DNA of 64,000 nt from an uncultured Eubacteriales bacterium (GTDB taxonomy: Bacteria; Bacillota; Clostridia; Oscillospirales; Oscillospiraceae): the NCBI GenBank assembly GCA_900546615.1, contig URDJ01000011.1, positions 1 to 64,000 on the forward strand, given 5' to 3'. Of this stretch, positions 39,871 to 48,492 are shown piece by piece (the stretch's first letter is position 1; every line of letters begins with the position of its first letter). The position numbers were made by a program, and so were the translations under genes. A model generated the notes under the pieces. That model worked only from the letters and a program-made list of their open reading frames with translations. It made no database searches and was not told the DNA's origin.

Positions 39871-40779
39871 ATGGCTGATAAAAAGAGAGTGATCGCCCTC
39901 GGGTTTTTCGACGGCGTTCACATAGGCCATGCGGCGCTGCTGGAGATGACCAGGCGGCGGGCGGCGGAGCGCAGGGCGATACCGGCGGTGCTGACCTTCG
40001 ACACGCACCCGGACACACTGGTGAAGCGGGTCGAGGTGCCGCTCATCAACTCGGCGGAGGACAGGTCGGCCATCATACGGGACAGGTTCGGCATTGACAG
40101 CGTCATATTCATCCACTTTAACGAGAATATGATGCGCATGCCCTGGCAGAGCTTCGCGGATTCGCTTAGGCTGGAGCTGGGAGCCTGCCATCTGGTGGTT
40201 GGCTATGACTTCTCCTTCGGCTGGAAGGGCGAGGGCAGGCCGGCGCGGCTGGCGGCCTATTGCACGAGGTACGGTATGGGCTGCGACATCATTTCGGCGG
40301 TGTGCCGCGGAGGCGAGGCGGTAAGCTCCACGAGGATACGCGGGCTGCTTGAGGCAGGCCGGGTGGAGGAAGCGAACGAGCTGCTGGGCCATCCGCATTT
40401 TTTGACGGACAAGGTACACTACGGTTTCCGGCTGGGGCACAAGCTGGGTGCTCCGACCATCAATATGCGCTTTGCTGACGGAGTACTGGTGCCGAGGCAC
40501 GGGGTGTACGCGGCAAAAGTGCATCTGGACAGCGGTGAGCGCCTGATGGCCGTGACGAACGTAGGCGTGCGCCCGACGGTGTCAGGCGGCGACCGGGTCT
40601 CGGTCGAAAGCTACATCCTGGACTACGAAGGCGACCTTTACGACCGCACGGTCAGGGTCGAGTTCCACAGCTTCCTGAGGGATGAGCAGCGCTTCGCGAA
40701 CGTGGCGGAGCTGAGGGACCAGATACACTCAGACGCCGAGGCGACAAGGGAATATTTCGAAAAACACAAAAAACCGTGA
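39871..40779 (+). CDS. ribF: Riboflavin kinase / FAD synthetase
   Basis: This 302-aa bifunctional enzyme converts riboflavin to FMN and FAD. The N-terminal adenylyltransferase has G-F-F-D-G-V-H-I-G-H near 13-22 and S-S-T-R-I-R near 155-160. The C-terminal kinase domain has G-H-x-L-G-A-P-T-I-N near 190-200. ATG 39871 is preferred (GAGG 8 nt upstream) over a TTG at 39856. It ends the operon; the terminator overlaps its last codons. Confidence 0.95.
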   Translation: MADKKRVIALGFFDGVHIGHAALLEMTRRRAAERRAIPAVLTFDTHPDTLVKRVEVPLINSAEDRSAIIRDRFGIDSVIFIHFNENMMRMPWQSFADSLRLELGACHLVVGYDFSFGWKGEGRPARLAAYCTRYGMGCDIISAVCRGGEAVSSTRIRGLLEAGRVEEANELLGHPHFLTDKVHYGFRLGHKLGAPTINMRFADGVLVPRHGVYAAKVHLDSGERLMAVTNVGVRPTVSGGDRVSVESYILDYEGDLYDRTVRVEFHSFLRDEQRFANVAELRDQIHSDAEATREYFEKHKKP

Positions 40780-40801
40780 CTCAAACGAGTCACGGTTTTT
40801 T
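40772..40801 (+). terminator. Terminator of the rimP-ribF operon
   Basis: An 11-bp stem (40772-40782 with 40787-40797), an AAAC loop and a T6 run. It is A/T symmetric, so it may also stop trkH transcripts from the other side. Confidence 0.9.
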
Positions 40802-40813
40802 GTACATTCCATT

Positions 40814-42253
40814 TCAGCTGCGCCGCCAGGTCGAGGGGAGGAAAAGCAGCAGCATGGGGTATATCTCCAGCCTGCCGACCAGCATGTCAAAGGAGAGCAG
40901 CAGCTTGGAGAAGTCGGAGAACATCTCGTAGTTCCCCATCGGCCCGACCAGCCCAATGCCCGGACCAATGTTCGAGATGCAGGCGGCGACCGCAGAGAAA
41001 TTCGTCTCGAGATCGAAGCCGTCCAGCGAGATGAGCAGCGTGGACAGGAAGGTGATGCCGATGTAGACCGCAAAGAATACCAGCGTGCAGCGTATCGTTG
41101 TTGCGTCCACGCTGTGGCCGCTCATGCGCACCGAGACCGTCCTGCGCGGGTTGAGCATCTTGCCAAGCTCCTCGCCTGCTGCGCGCACAAGTATCACTAT
41201 CCTCGATACCTTAAGTCCGCCGCCAGTGCTGCCGGCCGACGCGCCGGTAAACATCAGCAGTATAAGCATGGCCTTGGAATACGCCGGCCAGTGGTTGAAG
41301 TCCGTCGTTGCAAAGCCCGTCGTCGTCATGATCGACGAGACCTGGAAATACGAGTACCGCAGCGCGTGCCAGAACCCGTCGTAGCTGTCCATGATGTTCA
41401 GCGCTATCGTGATCGTCCCGAAGGCCGCAAAGCCCAGGTACAGATGCAGCTCCGAGTCCCGCAGCGCCGGCCGGAACTTCTTCATGAGCAGCAGGAAATA
41501 GATGCTGAAGTTCACGCCGAACAGCAGCATGAAGGTGGCCGTCACGAAATCGATGTACGCACTGTCATAGAATCCGATGGACAGCGCCTTGATGCTGAAG
41601 CCGCCAGTGCCCGCCGTGGCCATGGCATGGTTTATGGAGTCGAAAAACGGCATACCGCCTAGGCAGAGCAGGATGATGAGTATGACGGTCAGCGCGACAT
41701 AGATGAGGTAAGTTATTGCCGAGCTGTGCCTTATCCTCGGCACCAGCTTGCCGACCTGCGGCCCCGGCACCTCGGCACGCATGATATGCATGCTCCGTTC
41801 CTCCGAGAGCGGCAGCACCGCCATGATGAACACCAGCACGCCCATGCCGCCTATCCAGTGCGACAGGCTCCGCCAGAGCAGGGCGCTGTTGCTCATCTCC
41901 TCTACATTGAGTATGATCGAAGCGCCTGTCGTAGTGAAGCCCGAGACTATCTCAAAAAAGGCGTCCACATAGCTCGGTATCTCACCGGAAAACACGAAGG
42001 GCAGCGCACCGACAAGGCTCATGAGCAGCCACGAGAGCGCAACGCTCACAAAGCCCTCACGCGCGTAGATATCCGTGTGCTTGAGCTTCGGCAGGGTAAG
42101 CACCACGGCCAGCACGCCCGCTATCAGCATCGTCAGCAAAAACGAGACCGCGCTCTCGCCATAGACCGCGGCCGTGATGATAGGGCCGAGCATGAGCGCC
42201 GCCTCGACGCCCATGACCCTTCCCAGTATCTTCGATATCATCCTGTAATTCAT
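40814..42253 (-). CDS. trkH: TrkH/KtrB-type potassium uptake channel subunit
   Basis: This 479-aa membrane protein is the ion-conducting subunit of a Trk/Ktr system. It has the repeated membrane-pore-membrane units with pore loops of the type T-T-G-A-S (near 109), A-T-A-G-T-G-G-F (near 218), T-T-T-G-F-A-T-T (near 318) and S-N-I-G-P-G (near 435). Its gene follows trkA by 8 nt, so both parts are made together. A c-di-AMP link is known for such systems but cannot be seen here. Confidence 0.93.
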   Translation of the reverse strand: MNYRMISKILGRVMGVEAALMLGPIITAAVYGESAVSFLLTMLIAGVLAVVLTLPKLKHTDIYAREGFVSVALSWLLMSLVGALPFVFSGEIPSYVDAFFEIVSGFTTTGASIILNVEEMSNSALLWRSLSHWIGGMGVLVFIMAVLPLSEERSMHIMRAEVPGPQVGKLVPRIRHSSAITYLIYVALTVILIILLCLGGMPFFDSINHAMATAGTGGFSIKALSIGFYDSAYIDFVTATFMLLFGVNFSIYFLLLMKKFRPALRDSELHLYLGFAAFGTITIALNIMDSYDGFWHALRYSYFQVSSIMTTTGFATTDFNHWPAYSKAMLILLMFTGASAGSTGGGLKVSRIVILVRAAGEELGKMLNPRRTVSVRMSGHSVDATTIRCTLVFFAVYIGITFLSTLLISLDGFDLETNFSAVAACISNIGPGIGLVGPMGNYEMFSDFSKLLLSFDMLVGRLEIYPMLLLFLPSTWRRS

Positions 42254-42261
42254 CGGACGGC

Positions 42262-43623
42262 TTACTCCTCAAATATGTCGCCAAACTGCTGCATACCGAA
42301 CTTCGTCGTGACCGCTATCACGCTGTCGTGCCTGCGGATGCTGTCGCCGCCGCCGGGAATGATGCACTCGTTGCCGCGGATGATCGCCGCCAGCAGCGCA
42401 TCGCGCCTGATCTTCAGGTCCTTCAGCGGGATGCCGAGCCTGTCGGCGTTGTTCCTGATGGAGAACTCCAGCACTTCCGCCTTGCCGTCTGCTATCTCGT
42501 GCAGGGACTCGATGCCGCTGGCGTCTATGGAGTTCTGCATCGCCCTGACGTAGCTGACAATGCCGTCGGCCGCTATGTTCTTCGGAGTAACAAAGCTGTC
42601 CAGCTTGTGGGAATCTACCATCCGCCGGAAGCAGTCGTCGTTGACCTTCGTTATCACCTTGCCCACGCCGCTCCTTGCCGCGAACATGGAGGTGATGATG
42701 TTGTCCTGGTCGCTGCCCGTGAGCGCCACGAAGGCGTCCGTTGTGCGGATGCCCTCCTCCTCCAGCACCCTGGGGTCGGTGCCGTCGCCAAGCAGGACTT
42801 CGGCCCTGGGGAGTATGCCCTTTATTATGTCGCAGTGCTCCTCACTGCGCTCGATTATCTTGACCCTCATGCCGGCGTCAAGCAGCTGGGAGCCGAGATA
42901 CAGCGATATCCGGCTGCCGCCCAGTATCATGACATCCTTGACGCTGCGCTTGTAGATGCCGACGGCTTTGAAAAATGAGCTCATCTCCGCCGGAGCGCCG
43001 ACGACGTTCACCACGTCGCCTGCCTGAAGCACGCTGTCGCCCTTGGGTATGATGACGTTTCCGTCCCGTTCCACGGCGCAGGCGAGTATGCCGCTGCCGT
43101 AGCGGTCGCGCATCTTCAAAAGCCTCAGCCCGCAGAGCGGGTTGCCCTCCTGGAGCGTGAAGCCGACCATCTCGGCCCGGCCCTTCGCAAAGGACTCCAC
43201 CTTCGCCGCGGACGGAAAACGCAGTATCCGCGAGATCTCAGACGCCGCCGCCTGCTCGGGGTTCAGCACCAGCGAAAGCCCCAGCTCGTCCTTGAGGAAC
43301 ACCATCTGACGGAAATACTCCATCGTGCGCACCCTCGCGACCGTGTTCTTCACTCCGAGCTTCTTGCCTGTCAGGCAGCAGAGCATGTTCACAGAATCGT
43401 CGCTCGTGACGGCGATGAGCAGATCCGCTTCGCTCACGCCCGCCTCGGTCAGAACCGTATAGTCCGCGCCGCTGCCGTAGAGCACCATGGCGTCCACGCA
43501 GTTCGAGACCTCTCCGAGCCTGCCCGCGTCGTTGTCCACGACGGTGATGTCATGGCCTTCCTCAGCCAGACGCCCGGCGATCTCCTGACCCATCCTGCCC
43601 GCGCCGACGAGAATGATCTTCAT
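42262..43623 (-). CDS. trkA: TrkA, NAD-binding regulator of potassium uptake
   Basis: This 453-aa cytoplasmic protein gates TrkH. It has two copies of RCK_N plus RCK_C. The first Rossmann motif is G-A-G-R-M-G-Q-E near residues 7-14 with V-V-D-N-D near 32. The second is I-L-G-G-S-R-I-S near 233, which keeps two glycines. The length fits the duplicated TrkA type rather than the short KtrA. It lies 21 nt downstream of the exonuclease gene. Confidence 0.93.
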   Translation of the reverse strand: MKIILVGAGRMGQEIAGRLAEEGHDITVVDNDAGRLGEVSNCVDAMVLYGSGADYTVLTEAGVSEADLLIAVTSDDSVNMLCCLTGKKLGVKNTVARVRTMEYFRQMVFLKDELGLSLVLNPEQAAASEISRILRFPSAAKVESFAKGRAEMVGFTLQEGNPLCGLRLLKMRDRYGSGILACAVERDGNVIIPKGDSVLQAGDVVNVVGAPAEMSSFFKAVGIYKRSVKDVMILGGSRISLYLGSQLLDAGMRVKIIERSEEHCDIIKGILPRAEVLLGDGTDPRVLEEEGIRTTDAFVALTGSDQDNIITSMFAARSGVGKVITKVNDDCFRRMVDSHKLDSFVTPKNIAADGIVSYVRAMQNSIDASGIESLHEIADGKAEVLEFSIRNNADRLGIPLKDLKIRRDALLAAIIRGNECIIPGGGDSIRRHDSVIAVTTKFGMQQFGDIFEE

Positions 43624-43644
43624 AGTCCTTTACGCTCCTGAATC

Positions 43645-44619
43645 TCAGATATTAGAAATTTTCTTCCGCCTGCGGCGGTTCCTGCTCCGGCTCCTCGGCT
43701 GCGCCGACTTCGCCGCGTAGAAGCTCTGCATGTCTTCATCGGCCCTGTAGGCTAACCTGCCGGCGGAATAGCCGTCCTCGGTGTGCTTGAATTTTATCCT
43801 CAGAAGCAGCTTGCCGTCCTGCGGGCACTCGGCCAGGCACATGTACCTGTGGTCGCCCTGATTGACCCACTTCGAAAACTCCAGCGCCGCGCCGCAGATG
43901 GGGCAGGCCGGGGCCGCCAGCTTCTCGTCCGCAAAAGCGTCGCCCTTCGAGACGTAGCCCGAGAACGCCGCGTGGTCGATAGGCTCCGGTACGTCCTGCC
44001 TCGGCTTCTTCTCCCTGTGCGCCCTGCGCGAGAGCAGCTCCACCGCGTGGTCGTATTGCTCCATGCCGTCCGCCATGTCCAGCTTCGAGCAGACCAGCCC
44101 CGTGTTGTATGCATCGCCCAGCGCGTCGTGCGCCACGCGCGTCTGCTCTATGCCGAAGTGCTCCATCGCCGTAGAGAGCGACTTCTGGTTCTTGTCCCCG
44201 TCGGTCTGGAGATTATATATGAGCTGCAGGTTCACCCAGCCGTCTATCCAGTCCCAGTCGAGATCGTGGATGATGATGTTCTGCTCCATTATGCCCTGGT
44301 CGTCGAAGCCCCAGGTGAGGAAGGTCACGCCGTCCCCGCACCATTCGCGGAACTTTGCGAGCGCTTCGGGGAAGCTCACACCGTGGCTCAGGCGCTCCTT
44401 GTCGAAGCCCGTGAGCTTCTTGACCTTGTAGTGCATCCTTTTGAAATAGACGGGCTTGACGTCAATCTGGAATTCCTCGCCCGGCGTCATGTCCTCATTG
44501 AGCCGGACTGCGCCTATCTGGATTATCTCGCCCCTGAGATGTATGGGCAGCTTGTTGAAAACGGAGGATTTGGAGTCCATCGCCTGATTCCACTCCAGAT
44601 CCACCACCACGTAATTCAT
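43645..44619 (-). CDS. DEDDh 3'-5' exonuclease, KapD-like
   Basis: This 324-aa protein has the RNase T/DNA Q exonuclease fold. Metal ligands are D-L-E near residues 7-9, an Asp in F-D-D-Q-G near 107, and the H-D pair in V-A-H-D-A-x-x-D-A near 165-173. After residue ~185 a helical segment leads to a C-P-I-C-G plus C-x-x-x-C zinc-like site and a very basic end. ATG 44619 is preferred over a TTG at 44643, which is close to the promoter. The substrate (RNA or DNA) is unknown. It heads the exo-trkA-trkH operon. Confidence 0.85.
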   Translation of the reverse strand: MNYVVVDLEWNQAMDSKSSVFNKLPIHLRGEIIQIGAVRLNEDMTPGEEFQIDVKPVYFKRMHYKVKKLTGFDKERLSHGVSFPEALAKFREWCGDGVTFLTWGFDDQGIMEQNIIIHDLDWDWIDGWVNLQLIYNLQTDGDKNQKSLSTAMEHFGIEQTRVAHDALGDAYNTGLVCSKLDMADGMEQYDHAVELLSRRAHREKKPRQDVPEPIDHAAFSGYVSKGDAFADEKLAAPACPICGAALEFSKWVNQGDHRYMCLAECPQDGKLLLRIKFKHTEDGYSAGRLAYRADEDMQSFYAAKSAQPRSRSRNRRRRKKISNI

Positions 44620-44656
44620 ACGGAGACCGTCCCCTTTTCCCAAACACAGTTACTTC

Positions 44657-44685
44657 ATTATAGCACAGCCCTCACCATATATCAA
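44657..44685 (-). promoter_or_regulatory. Promoter of exo-trkA-trkH
   Basis: On the minus strand TTGATA (44680-44685) and a perfect TATAAT (44657-44662) are 17 nt apart. The -35 box overlaps the stop of the Lgt-like gene. Confidence 0.85.
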
Positions 44686-45440
44686 TCAGGCTTTTTAAGC
44701 CTTTTGCATATAAAAATGTATAAAGATACAGCAAAAAACACGAGAATCGCGAGCCATTGGGAGGTCGAGAGCCCGAGCAGGAAGCCCCGTTCAGTGTCGC
44801 CCCTGAAAAACTCGAGCACGAACCTCGCCGGGCAGTAGCAGAGCAGATAAAGCTCTGCGGCATACTGCGCCCGCCGGCGCTCAGAGGTGAACCACAGCAG
44901 CAGGAAAAACAGCGCGAGCTGTACCGCCGCCTCAAAGAGCTGCACGGGCAGCAGCGGCACCCCGGCCGGTGCGCCCAGCGAGCCTTCAGGGAACACCACC
45001 GCCAGAGGCGAGCAGCTCTCTACCCCCCAGCAGCAACCTGCACAGAAGCAGCCCACGCGCCCCAGGCAGCCTATGATGGCGATGCAGGGCGCCAGCACCG
45101 GCATGAGATCCCGCAGACGCACCCGGTACGCCCGCGCACTCAGATACGCCGCCGGCACAGCACCCAGCACGCCCCCGAAAAACACAAACCCGCCCCGAAA
45201 ATGCAGCGCCAGCTCCGAGACAGAACTTATCTTCGGCAGTATTGTTATTATGTAAACCAACTTTGCCCCTGCGAGTGCGCCGAGGACAGAGAAGACGTAG
45301 ACATACACGGCGTCGTCGCGGCTGAGGCCAAAGCGGGGCGCGCGCAGCAGGACAAAGAGCAGGCCGAGCAGGAAGCCTGCGACGCCAAGGACGGCATATG
45401 TCGGCAGGCTACGGCCGAGGACACTTACGAACGGCAGCAT
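44682..45440 (-). CDS. Atypical Lgt-family (prolipoprotein diacylglyceryl transferase-like) protein
   Basis: This 252-aa protein with about seven helices matches the Lgt family, which attaches diacylglycerol to lipoprotein cysteines. The Lgt signature region reads G127-R-V-G130-C-F-C-A-G-C-C-W-G, where standard Lgt has Asn and Glu in place of several of these residues. Four cysteines (131, 133, 136, 137) cluster there. The upstream loop F-R-G-G-F-V-F-F-G-G has Arg where the classic enzyme has His. The downstream E-F-F-R-G-D arginine is present. It could be the cell's Lgt or a paralogue with another role. An AAAGGAG site precedes its ATG. Confidence 0.75.
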   Translation of the reverse strand: MLPFVSVLGRSLPTYAVLGVAGFLLGLLFVLLRAPRFGLSRDDAVYVYVFSVLGALAGAKLVYIITILPKISSVSELALHFRGGFVFFGGVLGAVPAAYLSARAYRVRLRDLMPVLAPCIAIIGCLGRVGCFCAGCCWGVESCSPLAVVFPEGSLGAPAGVPLLPVQLFEAAVQLALFFLLLWFTSERRRAQYAAELYLLCYCPARFVLEFFRGDTERGFLLGLSTSQWLAILVFFAVSLYIFICKRLKKPD

Positions 45441-45462
45441 GGTGACTCCTTTAAACCTTCAA

Positions 45463-45550
45463 AAGTGCAGCGGGCGCGCGCCCGCTGCACTTATTCTGAC
45501 CAGAAAAAGTGCAGTGGGCGCGCGCCCGCTGCACTTATTCTGGTCAGAAT
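45463..45550. repeat. Tandem duplicated palindromes (terminators) between two minus genes
   Basis: Two copies of a 44-nt unit lie head to tail. Each holds a 30-nt perfect or near-perfect palindrome (45463-45492 and 45507-45536) followed by an 11- to 14-nt ATTCTGRYCAG element. The copies differ at two or three bases. On the minus strand each palindrome is followed by T4-T5, so they act as tandem terminators for the small membrane protein gene whose stop overlaps the right end. Confidence 0.8.
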
Positions 45551-45846
45551 AACATTGGCCCGGAAAGGCTGAAAAGGCCGATACAGGCTATGCAGGCCAC
45601 GAAGATGAGCGCCCCGCCGATGAGGGCGACGAGCGAGAGCACGAAGCCCGCCGTGCGCATCGGCCCGTCATAGCCGAGCTGCTTGGACTTCGAGGCGTAG
45701 ACCAGCCCCACTATCGCCAGCACGATGGAGATGATGCTCGAATATCCGAAAAACCAGAGGATGACGGCGATTATGCCGAGCACGAGGCTGATAACGGCCT
45801 CATTCTGACCAGGCAGCTGACCGTTCCGGTCGTCATGTTCGTACAA
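45544..45846 (-). CDS. DUF4190-like small membrane protein
   Basis: This 100-aa protein has a polar N-terminus (about 25 residues) and then three hydrophobic helices. The pattern A-V-I-S-L-V-L-G-I-I-A, then G-L-V-Y-A-S-K-S-K and R-T-A-G-F-V-L-S-L-V-A is typical of DUF4190 proteins. Their function is not known. TTG 45846 is chosen because GGGAGGG lies 7-8 nt upstream and the predicted transcript starts near 45868, after the longer TTG at 45876. Confidence 0.75.
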   Translation of the reverse strand: MYEHDDRNGQLPGQNEAVISLVLGIIAVILWFFGYSSIISIVLAIVGLVYASKSKQLGYDGPMRTAGFVLSLVALIGGALIFVACIACIGLFSLSGPMLF

Positions 45847-45874
45847 AAAATATCCCTCCCTGTCTTTAAGCCTC

Positions 45875-45903
45875 AATTTACATCAGGCGCCCGACCTTGT
45901 CAA
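45875..45903 (-). promoter_or_regulatory. Promoter of the DUF4190-like gene
   Basis: On the minus strand TTGACA (45898-45903) and TAAATT (45875-45880) are 17 nt apart. It is back-to-back with the ddl promoter, with 16 nt between the -35 boxes. Confidence 0.75.
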
Positions 45904-45919
45904 TAGCGCAGTAAACTGT

Positions 45920-45948
45920 TTGAAATGCGGGGCATAGTATGCTATACT
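45920..45948 (+). promoter_or_regulatory. Promoter of ddl-murF
   Basis: TTGAAA (45920-45925) and TATACT (45943-45948) are 17 nt apart. An AGAGGTG site precedes the ddl ATG. Confidence 0.75.
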
Positions 45949-45977
45949 CGCAGTATTGTGGAAAGAGGTGCTGAGTT

Positions 45978-47024
45978 ATGGATATAGTGGTGCTCTGCGG
46001 CGGACTGTCGCCGGAGAGGAACGTTTCGCTCTCGAGCGGGACAAAGATAGCCTCGGCTCTCATGGAGCTGGGGCACAGGGTCGTGCTGGTGGATATGTTC
46101 CTCGGGCTGGAGGACTATGACGGCGCGCTCGAGGGCATCTTTGACGCCCCGCCGAAGCTTGGAGGTACGAGGATAGACGAGGCCGCGCCTGATCTGGAGG
46201 CGGTGAGAGCCTCGAGGAGGCTGAGGTCGGAGTCCATGTTCGGCGACCGGGTGCTCGAGGTCTGCGGCATGGCGGACATCGTGTTCATGGCCCTGCACGG
46301 CCGCTGCGGGGAGGACGGCAAGGTGCAGGCGGCCTTCGATCTGCTGGGGATAAAATACACCGGCAGCGGGCACCTCGGCAGCGCCATAGCGATGGATAAG
46401 GACCTCACAAAGCGCGTCGTCGCGCCGCTGGGAGTGCTGACCCCGGAGTGGAAGCTCTACGGCTCGAAGGAGCTGGACGCGGAGCGTGTCTGCTCCGAGT
46501 GCGCCCTGCCCTGCGTCGTGAAGCCGGTGGACTCCGGCTCGAGCATTGGCGTCGATATAGCGCGCACGCAGGCGGAGCTTAAGCAGGCGCTCGCGAACGC
46601 CCGCGCCGAGGGCGGTTCCGTGGTGGTCGAGCGCTACATAGAGGGCCGGGAGATACAGATAGGCATACTCGACGGCGCGGCCCTGCCCAGTATAGAGATA
46701 CGTCCGCTGACGGGCTTTTACGACTACAGGAACAAGTACCAGCCCGGCGCGGCGGAGGAGATAACGCCCGCGCCCATCCCGGCGGAGGCTGAGGAGCGGC
46801 TGGCGAAGGACGCGCTCACGGTATATAATGCGCTGGGGCTTTCCGCGTATTCGCGGGCCGACTTCATATATGACGACGAGGGCCGTTTTTGGTTCCTTGA
46901 AATAAATACCCTGCCGGGCATGACGCCGACGAGCCTCGTGCCGCAGGAGGCGGCGGTGCTGGGGATAACGTATCCCGAGCTGTGCCAGAGGATAATCGAC
47001 GCCTCGATGGAGAAGTACAGATGA
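45978..47024 (+). CDS. ddl: D-alanine--D-alanine ligase
   Basis: Ddl makes the D-Ala-D-Ala dipeptide for peptidoglycan. The 348-aa ATP-grasp protein has G-G-L-S-P-E-R-N-V-S-L-S-S near 9-21 and H-G-R-C-G-E-D-G near 97-104. V-K-P-V-D-S-G-S-S-I-G-V lies near 180-190, and F-L-E-I-N-T-L-P-G-M-T near 308-318 holds the metal ligands. The Y-S-R-A-D strand is present. I see no D-lactate-type omega-loop change that I could call with certainty. Its stop overlaps murF by 4 nt. Confidence 0.95.
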   Translation: MDIVVLCGGLSPERNVSLSSGTKIASALMELGHRVVLVDMFLGLEDYDGALEGIFDAPPKLGGTRIDEAAPDLEAVRASRRLRSESMFGDRVLEVCGMADIVFMALHGRCGEDGKVQAAFDLLGIKYTGSGHLGSAIAMDKDLTKRVVAPLGVLTPEWKLYGSKELDAERVCSECALPCVVKPVDSGSSIGVDIARTQAELKQALANARAEGGSVVVERYIEGREIQIGILDGAALPSIEIRPLTGFYDYRNKYQPGAAEEITPAPIPAEAEERLAKDALTVYNALGLSAYSRADFIYDDEGRFWFLEINTLPGMTPTSLVPQEAAVLGITYPELCQRIIDASMEKYR

Positions 47025-48343
47025 TCGACATGACCGTACAAAAGGTTGCGGCGGCCGTGGGCGGGCAGCTTCACGGCAGCGGCGGGGAGCGGGCGGTGCT
47101 CGGCGCGGTGCGGGATAACCGCGAGGTACAGCCGGGGCTGATGTTCTGCGCCCTGCCGGGTGCAAGGCGAGACGGGCACGAGTTCATCGAGGCGGCGCTG
47201 GCTTCCGGCGCGCCCTGCTGCCTTGCGCAGAGGGTCCCGGAGGGCGCGGCAGGGCCGGTCGTCACCGTGCCGGACGTGGCGAAGGCGATGGCGAGGCTCG
47301 CGGAGCACTGCCGCGGGCAGGTGAAGGCGCCGGTCGTGGGCATCACGGGCAGCTCCGGCAAGACCACGGCCAAGGAGATGTGCGCCCGCGTGCTCTCGCG
47401 CAGGTTCAACACCCTGAAGACGGAGAAGAATTTCAACAACGAGCTGGGCGTGCCGCTGACCATATTCCGCATCATGCCGGAGACGGAGGCGGCGGTGGTC
47501 GAGCTGGGCATAAGCGATTTCGGCGAGATGTCGCGGCTCGGGGCCATGGCGCGGCCGGATATCGCCGTGTATACGCTCATAGGCCGCAGCCACCTCGAGG
47601 CGCTGGGCGACCGGCGCGGGGTGCTCAGGGCGAAAACGGAGCTGCTGGACTATATGCCGGATGACGGGCTCGTGGTCGTAAACGGCGACGATGACCTGCT
47701 CGCGGGCCTCGAGTGCAGGCAGAGGAAGCTGAGCTTCGGCCTCGGCGCGGGCTGTGACCTGCGGGCGGAGGATTACCGCTGTCTCGGCGCGGAAGGCTCG
47801 GAGTTCACGATCGTGGGCTGTGGGCGGAGGATAGAGACGCGGGTGTCGGCCTACGGGCGGCATATGGTGTACGCGGCGCTGTCTGCGGCGGCGGTGGGCA
47901 TCGAGCTGGGCGTACCGGACGCTGATATCGCGCGGGGCATAGCGGACTACGAGCCGGTGGGCAGGCGCGCGAGCGTCATCGAGACGGGGAAGATAACGAT
48001 AGTGGACGACTGCTACAACGCAAACCCGGACTCGACGCAGATGGCGATAAGGTCGGCCTCTGACCTCGGGGGCAGGCTGGTGTGCATATTGGGCGACATG
48101 CTGGAGCTGGGCGAGCGGAGCGAGGAGTTCCACGCCGAGACGGGCCTTCTGGCGAGGCAGGCCGGGGCCGTGCTGCTAACGGCGGGCGAGCGCGCCGCAG
48201 CCATGGGCGGCCGGCACTACGAGAGCAAGGGGGCGCTCATAGCAGACCTCGGGAACGTCATTATGCCGGGCGACCGTGTGCTGGTCAAGGCCTCGCACTC
48301 CATGGCCTTTGAGGAGATAACCGAGGCGCTGAAGCTGATATAA
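47021..48343 (+). CDS. murF: UDP-MurNAc-tripeptide--D-Ala-D-Ala ligase
   Basis: MurF adds the dipeptide made by Ddl to the UDP-MurNAc stem, so the two neighbours act in sequence. The 440-aa protein has the Mur ligase P-loop G-I-T-G-S-S-G-K-T-T near 107-116. F-N-N-E-L-G-V-P-L-T lies near 138-147, and D-D-C-Y-N-A-N-P-D-S near 328-337. ATG 47021 overlaps the ddl stop; an earlier in-frame start would intrude further into ddl. Confidence 0.96.
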   Translation: MIDMTVQKVAAAVGGQLHGSGGERAVLGAVRDNREVQPGLMFCALPGARRDGHEFIEAALASGAPCCLAQRVPEGAAGPVVTVPDVAKAMARLAEHCRGQVKAPVVGITGSSGKTTAKEMCARVLSRRFNTLKTEKNFNNELGVPLTIFRIMPETEAAVVELGISDFGEMSRLGAMARPDIAVYTLIGRSHLEALGDRRGVLRAKTELLDYMPDDGLVVVNGDDDLLAGLECRQRKLSFGLGAGCDLRAEDYRCLGAEGSEFTIVGCGRRIETRVSAYGRHMVYAALSAAAVGIELGVPDADIARGIADYEPVGRRASVIETGKITIVDDCYNANPDSTQMAIRSASDLGGRLVCILGDMLELGERSEEFHAETGLLARQAGAVLLTAGERAAAMGGRHYESKGALIADLGNVIMPGDRVLVKASHSMAFEEITEALKLI

Positions 48344-48352
48344 GGCAGAAAG

Positions 48353-48379
48353 ACACCGCCGTGCGCACGGCGGTGTTTT
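48353..48379 (+). terminator. Terminator of ddl-murF
   Basis: A 24-nt GC-rich perfect palindrome (48353-48376) with TTTG at its end lies 10 nt after the murF stop. Confidence 0.8.
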
Positions 48380-48426
48380 GACGTGTGAGGCGGGCAGATA
48401 CTTATTAAAATAAAATTTACTTGTGC

Positions 48427-48456
48427 TTGCGGTGGGCTTGTGTTACAGTTTATACT
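48427..48456 (+). promoter_or_regulatory. Promoter of the rRNA methyltransferase-dprA-topA unit
   Basis: TTGCGG (48427-48432) and TATACT (48451-48456) are 18 nt apart. The leader is about 30 nt with a GGGGTGG site. Confidence 0.6.
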
Positions 48457-48492
48457 AATGTGTGGTGCAGAATATGGATACAGGGGTGGAAC

